Source: Lutraria lutraria (lineage: Eukaryota; Mollusca; Bivalvia; Venerida; Mactridae). From it: a stretch of DNA of 64,000 bases. Location: contig OZ026834.1 of the NCBI GenBank assembly GCA_964023205.1, positions 28,558,756-28,622,755 of the forward strand, in the 5' to 3' direction. Both the position numbers and the translations under genes were made by a program. Each line of letters begins with the position of its first letter. Positions within the stretch are counted from its first letter, which is position 1. Below the pieces are notes generated by a model that saw only the letters and a list, made by a program, of their open reading frames with translations, had not been told where the DNA came from and did no database searches. This document shows positions 47,701 through 56,964 of the stretch, in pieces.

Positions 47701-48147
47701 CATTTATGCTGTATGAACCTTTGATTGTTAAGGCGTTCCAAGAAGAGTCATTTAGATTATTTTTATATTTAAAGAAAGCTAAGAAACTGTAGTGAATGAT
47801 TGCAGAATTATGAGCCACTACTGATATTCACTGTAGTGTCATTAAAAAAGATTGTCAAAGCAAGTTATAGAATCCAACAGGGTCTAACAAAATCGCAAAA
47901 ACTAGAGGCAAGTAAAGAAATAATACCCACTAGCCGAAAATTTCGGATAACATTTGAGCAAGTTTTTAAACGCTTGAAGATAGTTTGGGGACTTCTGCAT
48001 CGAAAACCGTCAATGAATGGTTAATATCATATTTTATTTGATATTGAATTAACTTGAAATTACAATTAAACAATGTCAACTCAATGAAATACCTTTAAAT
48101 CAGTATTAGAACGAGAATATCAACATTCAATCCGCCATTTAGAAAAC

Positions 48148-48161
48148 GTTGTTGTAGCAAC
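48148..48161. promoter_or_regulatory. RFX X-box (ciliary gene element)
   Basis: GTTGTTGTAGCAAC fits the X-box consensus RYYNYY-N(1-3)-RRNRAC exactly with a 2-bp spacer, and is nearly palindromic. It lies about 1.05 kb upstream of the CFAP61 start codon. RFX factors drive ciliary genes in animals, so the site fits the downstream gene. Confidence 0.6.
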
Positions 48162-48655
48162 AACTCACCCGACAGGTGCGTGTTTGGGAAAAGACTGTTT
48201 CACACGGTCTAAATTCCGCACAAGGTAATAGGATAGTCTCCCTTTGATATAACGCTAAGAGAGTTAACCATTTGTAGACATGCGCCAAAAATAACTAAAT
48301 TTACTTGTATCATAGTGTTAAGAAACCAAAATTGTTTGGCTCATTAATTAAGAACAGAAATAAAACATTTGAAAAATCGAAGACATTAACCTATCAAGCA
48401 TATTATATTATTATTCATGTGTAATTTAATAAGAGCGTAATGCAATGCCATTCTTGCTGAATTATCTTTTTAAATAAGAATATTCCCTTTCAGAAATGCA
48501 TATACATTCATTGCGGAACATTTATGGCTACTAGATTTGTCATTTGACCCATACGTATGCGTATTCAATTCATGAAATCCCATCATAGTTTGTTTTTGCT
48601 GCCATTGGTTCAGACAGCTGGACATAAATATTGCATTCAAAATATTAATAACACT

Positions 48656-49072
48656 ATTAAAGTTTAATGGTTAATAACGATATGGCGAATTACACTACGT
48701 TTGTTAGTGCAGTATAATACTAAATTTTTATGTATGATGTATCGGACCATTATAAAAAGGAATTATTGTCCATGTATATGACCAAACCGTCCGAGTCGAC
48801 AAAGTACATGCACTCTGTTGTTTATATGATACATAATGCACCTGTCAACATTTTGCCGGCCCGTGGAGGGGGCGTGCATACACGGGACTTTAGACAGAAG
48901 AAATTTCCGACATGCTGGAATTTGATCAACTTAATGACTCCGGGTCCAGAGATATTGACTTTGGCCGGGTTTTACATCCCGGGACTCGGGAATTTCGACA
49001 ACGCATGTGCATGTACATTGCCCACACCCCTTGGACATTTGATACACCAAGTAGGCTCTAGGATGGGGATTT
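48656..49072. repeat. direct repeat D1, left copy
   Basis: Starts AAAGTTTAATGGTTAATAAC and ends TAGGCTCTAGGATGGGGAT. It is repeated in the same orientation at 52,192-52,735. Shared blocks include CCGTCCGAGTCGACAAAGTA, GCGTGCATACACGGGACTTT and ACATCCCGGGACTCGGGAAT. A 114-codon open frame here is not shared by the other copy, so it is unlikely to code. Confidence 0.8.
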
Positions 49073-49159
49073 AGACGAATACGATTGTCTCTTGGGTGGA
49101 GATTAAGACATCCAAAATTTAAAACTGTCAATCCCTTGGGTCATGTACTCCATGGCCAG

Positions 49160-49360
49160 TGGTGAGTGTAGCCTACTGATATTGCAAACCTTGGTTCGAA
49201 TCGCGGTCGCAGCAGGTCTAGGTCATTCCCTTCTATGAAAATTTGATTAACAATGTCGATTTTCCTCCATATATACAAAGAGAAGTTGCTGAGAAAGGGT
49301 AAGTTAGAACTGGTGAAAATATAGTTCAGGAAAACTGGTTAGGTGAATCGGCAGCCGTAT
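49160..49360 (+). repeat. tRNA-derived SINE, family D, in left arm
   Basis: Has a B-box-like TTGGTTCGAATCGCGG, then CCTTCTATGAAAATTTGATT and GGAAAACTGGTTAGGTGAA. The right arm carries the same SINE at about 59,865-60,020 but lacks some 35 bp covering the B box. Another copy is at 56,130-56,350. Confidence 0.75.
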
Positions 49361-49898
49361 ATAACATGAATGTCGTCAAAAAAGGCGTTACAGTCACTGT
49401 AACCATATTTACTCTTTCTGTTTTATTTCATTATCTTTTGTTTCTCGAATTTCTTCTGGACATTAAATGTACATGCATTTATATTTCGCATATGAAACTG
49501 TCGGGCAGATCTTTTAGGAAACAGGATTTTGGAGCGAGGGTCCCTTTTTCAAAACCTGATACGATCATCCTTACATCGTTGAGCAAGGCTCTCATTTGAC
49601 CCTTAATATGACATTTTGACTCTTGAAATTTCAGTCTCTTAAGAATTTATACCACCAAAGGGTCAACATTACTTACCAGCGAGGGAAGTAACCGTTAAAT
49701 GTGTCATGGCAGCTTTCATCGCCATTTCCGACTAAAGGTTTTATGAAGCAATAACCAGTGCTTAAAGTGTAAACATCAGTTGAATATACGCATAGAGACA
49801 TATCTTAACCCAACTTCGACTTTTACCTGTATTTAGGCAACATAAACAACATAACACTGTGTAGGAACTATATACAAGTTTTATTTTTATTTTTAAAG

Positions 49899-51897
49899 TT
49901 AAGATAGAATTTTTCGAATTTGTTTGAAAAATTTTCGTCCTCTTCTTGTAGTTTTCTTGGCTTTCTTTCCATTCTTTGATAACTCGTCTACGTCTGAAGT
50001 ACAAAGATACGAAACATTTATAGAAATGTACATGTATATAAAGATAGCCAGTGTCAACTTTGACGGTATGTTGGGAGTGATTAAAAAGGAGGGATGAGGT
50101 TACGAAGAATTCCAAATGATGATTTGTTAAGAAGAACATGGCCGAATCATGAAGTGAAGAGTCCGGGCACGAATATCAAATCAATAAGAGAGTAGTAACA
50201 GGAAATTCATAAAAAACTACATACATTTACAATGTTATTATCTCGTAAATGAGTAAAATTAACGTGTTCGGTTGCAAATGCGAAAGTCCTTCTTTTTTAG
50301 ATTTTTATTTTATATACATCGTAATAAGTTTACGTGTAATTTGTGTGTTCAGAAATCTTGAGGTATAACATTTAAGATATATGTAAAACGATAACTTACT
50401 GGTACTATGTGTGTGGGACACAAGAAACATGTCAGCAATTCTCTTCAAATCTTCCTTTGTATACACTGGTTGTCTGTCCACCATATCTTTCATTGGTGAA
50501 ACACGGCATTCACGAAACACTCTTTTATCACCAGATGGCACTACTGTAATACAAAATACATATAAATAAGAATTATATAGAGTAAAAAACATACCCAAAA
50601 AATCCCACCTTCACAAAATACTACCGTCCTCAATTCCCTACCCCTCCCACACCCAACTAGGTCGTTTCAATGTTTGTTTGTTTTTAGTTTTACGCCCCTT
50701 TTCAACAGTCAGAGTCATAGGAGGCGGACAGTTCTCCTAACCATCGATTTCCTTTAAAATTCAAACATTTTTACAGGAGTTATGGCCCCTTTTTACTTAG
50801 CTCTCAATAGGCCATTCGTGTCCTCTGGACACATTTCATTTGATTCAAGAGTAAGTTTAACAATTACTTACCGGTACTATGTGTGTAGGACACTAGAAAC
50901 ATGTCAGCAATTCTCTCCAAATCTTCCTTTGTATAAACTGGTTGTCTGTAATCCACATTCTTCATTGGTGAAACTCGACATTCATTAAATGCTTTTTTAT
51001 CACCAGATGATGCTACTGTAGTATTTTGTCCATTTTGCGCGTCTTTAAATCCAAGCAAGTCTGAAATTGTTTGAGGAAATATTAAATACACCATACATAA
51101 ATTTTATACAATGTAGTTTGGCTGACTTTTTAGTAAATTGTAATAAATGATTTTCAAACTTCGTACATGTATTTACTTCGCTGATTGGTTATGTTTAACT
51201 ATAAACCAATTTAATTGTTTTCTTAAATAACTGAACCAGCCTATGCTTTACTTACCGCATTTTCTGTCAGAAAACGCATCAGGGCTCAAGACTGTTGCTT
51301 CAGTGAAGTGTACATCATGGTTTCTTAAATTTCTGAAAAGTATATTTTTCACGCTTTTATGAAAATATTAAAGCAAACGTATGTTTCAGAATCAACTCCT
51401 CCGGACATTCTTCTAAAGTAAATTCGGAGCGAGAAAATTCTGGTCCTCACCGGGGATTGAACCCAGGACCCTTAGCACTATAGGCTGTTGAAAGTGGCCA
51501 TATTCCTACTATCACTACACTTTCGTTATCTTTAATATAATTTGTTATTCCTATTGTAAAAAATGATGTTAGAAAATATAAATTATCTCTTTTAGTTTAA
51601 TCCCCCGACCTCTGAACAATAGCTATGGCGTATTTGTGTATGTTGTAACAATACTAATTATACACAAAAAATAAAAAAAATGTAAATAGCTAAGGACATT
51701 AACATTCAGGTACGAAAAAAAAGATAACAACAAATACACCTAACAAATTGCACCTAGTTCGTACAGTGTATTTATTAATACGATATATTTTTGTACATTG
51801 TACATCATAAAATAATGCGTAAATATACAAAAGTTGACGAAAAACTAAAAAAAATGATAGTTACTTACCTTTGAAACAAATTTCTCATTGCATTCAT
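49899..51897 (-). CDS. unrecognised two-module protein, left-arm copy
   Basis: Five exons: 51869-51897, 51256-51332, 50872-51060, 50400-50543, 49899-49993; in phase, 534 nt, 177 aa. All introns GT-AG with strong donors. Exons 3 and 4 encode homologous modules of about 47 residues: SGDK(K/R)-x-F-x-ECRVSPMK followed by (R)QPVYTKEDL(E/K)RIADMFLV and S(Y/H)THST. The last exon is strongly basic (NGKKAKKTTRRGRKFF then KQIRKILS), which could be nuclear targeting or an amphipathic cationic helix. No signal peptide or transmembrane segment. I recognise no family. The first ATG (MNAM) is used here; the right-arm copy can only use the second one. AATAAA signals follow the stop closely. Gene model confidence is high because both copies keep frame and splice sites. 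Confidence 0.82.
50668..50760 (-). repeat. SINE family B tail fragment
   Basis: TTTGTTTGTTTTTAGTTTTA, CAACAGTCAGAGTCATAGGA and GGCGGACAGTT match the end of 40,484-40,727 in reverse. Located in intron 3 of the left-arm gene; the right arm has repeat R3 in this position instead. Confidence 0.75.
51425..51520 (-). repeat. SINE family E fragment in left arm
   Basis: On the minus strand: GGCCACTTTCAACAGCCTAT then a B box (TGGGTTCAATCCCCGGTGAG). Same place (intron 1) as 57,325-57,420 in the right arm. Confidence 0.75.
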
Positions 51898-51939
51898 TTT
51901 AATTCACCGACATTTATGGTTTATAGAAAGAAATAATCT

Positions 51940-52061
51940 GAGAACAGCTGTCTATCGTGACGTTGTAGTATCTACTGCGGTAACTATGTATGCAACGTCC
52001 GACGTAACACGTCATCACCCTTTTTTATGACGTCATGACGTTGTTCTTTCATTGACGCCGC
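51940..52061 (-). promoter_or_regulatory. promoter of left-arm gene with CRE site
   Basis: Contains a consensus CRE, TGACGTCA (52,028-52,035), an overlapping ATGACGT and further TGACGTG-type and ACGTCGGACGT motifs within about 100 bp of the first exon. The same arrangement is kept in the right arm (56,790-56,920), although flanking bases differ. CREB/ATF or bZIP stress factors are plausible regulators. Confidence 0.5.
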
Positions 52062-52191
52062 TTTTTGTTTTAGATAAGCTAGATATTTGATAGCTGCATT
52101 TTTGTAAAGCAGACAATATTTACACAATTATTAAGTCAAGATTAAGAAATTATTTCATCCAGATGTAATGTCATTTATTTACAACCTAATA

Positions 52192-52735
52192 AAGTTTATT
52201 GATTAATAACGATATGGCGAATTATATTAATTCCATTACTACGTTTGATAGTGCAGTATAATACTAAATTTGGATAAAGACAATTCAACTCTGCATAAAT
52301 AGTAAAATTCGTTCGTTTTCATTGATCGATCATGGGTATTCGAGAGTCAATATTTGAATATGTGGATAGATGGTAGGCAAGTAATGATGTTTCGACAAGG
52401 TATTGCCTTATTTGGCTGAAGATACTGTCTAACACATGTGCTCGCACCCAAACCGTCCGAGTCGACAAAGTACATATACTCTGCTGTTTATATGATACAT
52501 AATGTACCTGTCAACATTTTGCCCGCCAGGTGGGGAGGGCGTGCATACACGGGACTTTAAGACAGAAGACTGTTACTGACATGCTGGGATTTGATCAACA
52601 TAATGACTCCGGGTCCCGAGATATTGACTTTGGCCGTGTTTTACATCCCGGGACTCGGGAATTTCGACATCGCATGTGCATGTACATTACACCCCTGGGA
52701 TATTTGATACACGAAGTAGGCTCTAGGATGGGGAT
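52192..52735. repeat. direct repeat D1, right copy
   Basis: Same orientation as 48,656-49,072, longer by an inner block of about 120 bp near 52,270-52,440. The two D1 copies bracket the left arm. Confidence 0.8.
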
Positions 52736-52805
52736 GTATATGCATGACATATATATTGTGTCAAAATTGTCTTTATATAGCATTTATAATAACCTTGACC
52801 CATAG

Positions 52806-53180
52806 TTAGGGATTAGTATTGCGGGACATTTCATATCGCGATAATATTGCGATACGCAACACTGTATTGCAATACGTATTGCGATATACTGGGGGTTTAA
52901 AATTCTTGATTTATTAAGTATTCAAGCTTAGTTTTTTATGAAGATAAGTAGTTTTATTAAATCATTTGCAAGATGGTATTCTTTAAGTAAGCTATCACAA
53001 AGAAACTGGTGAAAATATCAGTGACTAGAATATTTCTGTTTCCCGCTCGAATTAGGCTACAGCTGATACAATACAAGTTGAAGTAATCAAATATCAATGT
53101 ACTATAAAAAAATATCGCGATACGGGGTGGAACCGTACCGGTACGTATTGCATTTGGAACGTATTGTAATATACATTTGT
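52806..53180. repeat. decayed hAT-like relic with ATCGCGATA motifs
   Basis: Dense short motifs TTGCGATACG, ATATCGCGATA and ACCGTACCGGTACGTATTGC resemble the subterminal parts of the hAT element at 814-1644. I cannot define clean ends. Confidence 0.4.
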
Positions 53181-53819
53181 CCAACTGGTTTGCCAAACTG
53201 TCCGTTTGTTCAGTAAAACTGGTTTGAAACGAAAAAACGTTTGCCATTTGTTTAAAAAAATCTCGAACCGGATTGTCAAGCCTTCCAAACTACCCCCAAA
53301 GGCGGTTTGGTCGGTTTGGTGCGTCTGAAATTACATGCAATTGAGCGGGGGAAATGGCCGACCATGTTGACTATTACTGAAATTCTCATTACAAAATTTC
53401 TTATCTAATTAGCTATGGTCAGATTTTACCTTATATATTATTATCAACGGACAATTTAGTAATCTAACTTTTTTATCGTTTATTGTAAAGAGAGCAATTT
53501 CAACTATATACCCAGCCTATTCAATTTATCAACCAACTTTCCTGACATCCTGATTAACAGAAGAGATGTATAATAATTTTATTATTTTTAATTATTTTTC
53601 TTTATAAGCATGTTTTCCTGTTAATATATCGAGGAAATAGTAAAGCTCTTTTCCGTCGCCATGGAGAATAAAATGCTTCTTCTAACTGTCCGTTTGTTAG
53701 CCACTCAGTTTAAATCGAAACCAATTTTAGTTTACTGTTCACCGTGTAACCAAACCTAAAACCCAAACTGAAACCGGATATTTTCAACAAAAGCGCCCTT
53801 ACAAGTAGTTTTTAATGCA

Positions 53820-54205
53820 TACCGATGTCGTGAGAATAACACGTCGTTTTATTTGCAAACGGTGTCGTAAGAATAGCATATTGTCATATTTACAAACGGT
53901 GTCGTGAGAATAACACGTCGTTTTATTTACAAACGGTGTCGTAAGAATGGCACATCGTTTGAATTACATACGGTGTCATGGAAATAGCACGTCATCTTAT
54001 TTACAAACGGTGTCGTAAGAATAACACGTCGTTTTATTTGCACAATGGTGTCGTGAGAATAACACGTAGTTTTATTTACAAGCGGTGTCGTAAGAATAGC
54101 ACATCGTTTTATTTACTAACGATGTCGTAAAAATAGCACATCGTCATATTTACAAACGATGTCGTGAGAATAACACGTCGTTTTATTTACAAACGGTATC
54201 GTACA
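53820..54205. repeat. 37-bp tandem repeat, about 10 units
   Basis: Unit pattern CGGTGTCGTAAGAATAGCAC then ATCGTTTTATTTACAAA, with alternating variants (GTAAGAATAGC and GTGAGAATAAC). Sits in the spacer between the inverted arms, near its middle. CpG-containing in an AT-rich setting. Confidence 0.95.
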
Positions 54206-54639
54206 ACATAATTTTTTGACGTAATTATCAGTGAAATAATATATCATGTGTAGAGTTAAATTTCTTAAAAATCAGAAAAAAATGGAAAGTTTTATTTTTA
54301 AGAATGAAGAATAATTCAACAAAGACAGTGAGACTTATAACACAATGCCTTATACATACATGTACTCTGATCATATATCAACACAACTACAAGTATTGCA
54401 AAACTTTGTTAATCTTATAAAAGACAGAGCAGCAATGAAACTTAAACGATATTTGTCCGGATCAAGTATTATACAACAGTCAAAGACAACATAATGAAAT
54501 CTGTATTGTAAGATAATACATAAACAAACACAACACAATGTGCATGCATACACATGTATTATCAATGTTTTGTCATCTATAAAATGATATTAATAAACGT
54601 GCATTTCTTGGAAGAGAATTTACTGTACTATTGAAATAA

Positions 54640-54842
54640 GTCCACATTAGGTAGCAAGCCTCATCTCAGTGTTCGAACTATTTTGTTAAAGCACTAACCC
54701 GAACTATTATGTGGACTATTGAAAATAGACAATTTACCACTACTAGCCCGAATACACAATTTTGAGACAGTTCACTAGCCCGAATATATATCTACTAGCC
54801 CCGGGTTGTGGGCCAGTGGGTTAGCGTGAAGACTGCATCTTC
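54640..54842. repeat. dispersed repeat R2, copy 2
   Basis: GTGTTCGAACTATTTTGTTA, AAGCACTAACCCGAACTATT, TTTTGAGACAGTTCACTAGC and GGGTTAGCGTGAAGACTGCAT, matching 23,120-23,300 and the decayed copy at 62,040-62,280. Confidence 0.7.
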
Positions 54843-55061
54843 AAGGTGAATAGCATTTTGCTCTCGTTCCATCTAGCCCTACCGTCCAACCGCACTCCAA
54901 GCACACCTTTCTTGAAAGCATTCCTTTCGACTTTCAAATTTATTGAAGCAACAACAAATGTATTTTCAAATATGCAGTACATCGCACTTCGTCTCACTGC
55001 TAGCAGGTACATTTCTTCGTATTTTACTTGTCATTCAAACCTTAAATGTTCATACATGTAC

Positions 55062-55660
55062 TTGATGCAATAGCATTTCCAAATCGCCTTTTAACGATAA
55101 CGTGATCTAACCCTGCTTGTAGCAATAACAGTATTTCATAATAATTCTAAATGAAGTAAACCCAAAACACTAAGCATATTCATATCAAAACATGCGGACA
55201 ATCGAAGTGTATGCCATATGTGTGGTTTGAGTGGGTTTATAAATAGTTTAGTCAACTTCTGAAATGTTCTTTAAAAGTCCCATAATCATATAAATTTATC
55301 GGTCGTAATAGTTTCTGTTTGTTCTATAACAGTGGAATCCGGTGTGTTTTCCTCCCGTGCGTACTTTTATAGCAAGAAAAATGTTTCCAAAACCACTATC
55401 GTATTTTTTCAATATCATTGAAAAAAAACTATTTGTAGAACAGCTGTGATTACGCTCATTTTCACAACACTGTCAAAGGGTTTGGACGAGAAACGTAAAA
55501 AGCAGATGGCTTCAGTGACAAAACTCTGAACCAGAGGAATTGCAACAGTTATGTGGTTTTAACAGATAACGAAAAATAAAACACTCACGTGATGTTTGAA
55601 TGACAGAAAACTCTCTTGTTACGATAACTTTGTGACGTAACTAGATCACGTTGATTCCCC
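55062..55660. repeat. direct repeat D2, left copy
   Basis: Starts TTGATGCAATAGCATTTCCA and ends ACGTTGATTCCCCAC. Repeated in the same orientation at 60,482-61,180, with blocks ACATGCGGACAATCGAAGTG, GCTCATTTTCACAACACTGT and TTTGTGACGT(A/C)ACTAG(A/G)TCACG. The two D2 copies bracket the right arm. Confidence 0.8.
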
Positions 55661-56129
55661 ACACTGATTTTGTCATGAATGTGATATATGTGAAACAAAA
55701 GGATTTTGACTTTGTTAAATTTGAGTTACGACTTTTCAAAGTCATATAGAAAAATATATCATATAAATTTGAAAAAGCCGCATGGGTTGTTAAGAACAAA
55801 ATAACCTCCGAATAAAGGAAGTCGGGCGATAAAGGCCACATTATATCTTCCCAAAAGATTACTTGATTGTATATTGTGATGCACAAACAGGAAAGGAAAT
55901 CTTAAACATTTTAGAGGTTGCTTAGATTCTGGTGGAAACAAGCCAATTCAAGCACAGTATCACGTAGCAATTATTACACCAACATAATTCAGATAAATCA
56001 AGTTGGTTATTTTCATTACTTTTTCTCAAGTGTTAGTATGCAACAACTAACCGAACTTCTATACATGCACTGTTTTGTGTAGTTGATCCTAACACGACAA
56101 TGTGTTATTAAATCTTGTTTATGAACCAG

Positions 56130-56350
56130 AAGATAAGCTCCGGTCGTTGTCCAGTACGCTGGTCTTGTAACCCTGCAGACTAGGTTCGAATTCCGGTTGC
56201 AACAAGACATACGTACCTTCTATGAAAATGTGCAAAATAATGTTGATTTTCCTAAAGTTGCCGATTCCTTGTGGAGGGGTAAGCATGAACTGGTTAGAAT
56301 ACTGTCCATGAAAACTGGTTAGGTGCAACAGCCTCTGAATATAACTGAAA
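56130..56350 (+). repeat. tRNA-derived SINE, family D
   Basis: Tract TAGGTTCGAATTCCGGTTGC is a B box. Body CCTTCTATGAAAATGTGCAA, GTTGATTTTCCTAAAGTTGC and TCCATGAAAACTGGTTAGGT matches the copies in both arms. Confidence 0.75.
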
Positions 56351-56789
56351 TAACGTAGAAAAAAAACTGCGAGTATACTGCCATTTCATTACAAATTTCT
56401 TGTGTAGTCGAATTGAACTAGAACCAACTTACTCTTGTGTATGACACAATATAGGACTGATTTCAAACTATTGATGAAATCAGAGTACTCGTGTACTTTT
56501 ATATTGTTTTTACGGTATACGTGTATTGGTTAATGAAAAATACATGTATATGTCCGAAATTAATATTTTTATCCTTCTTTTCGGTAACTTAAGTGTTCAT
56601 TTCAGTTGACAAATAACATATGTAGAATTCAAAATATCTCATGGTTCTAAATATGTGTTCATGGATGTTATCTTCGCTTTTCTATAAAGTTCGCTCTCTG
56701 CTTTATCAATGAATCTTTGCTGTCGGATAAATACTTTTTGAAGTCTACAGTCTACGCAGCAGTCGATCATATAGCTAATCTAATGCAAT

Positions 56790-56925
56790 GCGGCTTCAAC
56801 GAAAAAACAACGTCATGACGTCATAAATATCTTATTGATGACGTGTTACGTCGGACGTTGCATACATAGTTACCGCAGTAGATACTACAACGTCAACATA
56901 GACAGCTGCACTCAGATTATTTCTT
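56790..56925 (+). promoter_or_regulatory. promoter of right-arm gene with CRE site
   Basis: TGACGTCA at 56,816-56,823 followed by ATGACGTGTTACGTCGGACG, matching the left arm in reverse complement. About 140 bp upstream of the first exon. Confidence 0.5.
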
Positions 56926-56964
56926 TCTATAAACAATAAATGTCGGCGAATTAAGATTAATGTA

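Larger units (their letters stand above)
47128..48161 (-). promoter_or_regulatory. CFAP61: CFAP61 upstream region, probable 5' UTR intron and promoter
   Basis: A good acceptor (GATATTTCAG) ends at 47,128, only 32 bases before the ATG, and donor-like sites lie near 48,090, so the leader probably has one intron. That intron contains the SINE at 47,555-47,700. The upstream end holds the X-box. Exact start site not determinable. Confidence 0.45.
49145..52061 (-). repeat. left arm of large inverted duplication
   Basis: About 2.9 kb, homologous in reverse complement to 56,790-60,042. It covers a whole gene, its promoter and about 750 bp past its 3' end. Outer edge: TACTCCATGGCCAGTGGTGAG; the counterpart CTCACCACTGGCCATGGACTA closes the right arm. 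Inner edge: CATTGACGCCGC versus GCGGCTTCAACG. Confidence 0.9.

Noticed and set aside
48730..49074. 114-codon open frame as a gene
   Set aside because: It lies in direct repeat D1, the frame is not kept in the second copy, and no motif is recognisable.
48656..52735. LTR retrotransposon with D1 as LTRs
   Set aside because: The interior has no gag, protease, RT or integrase, D1 lacks TG...CA ends, and the interior is a spliced gene also present in the other arm without D1.
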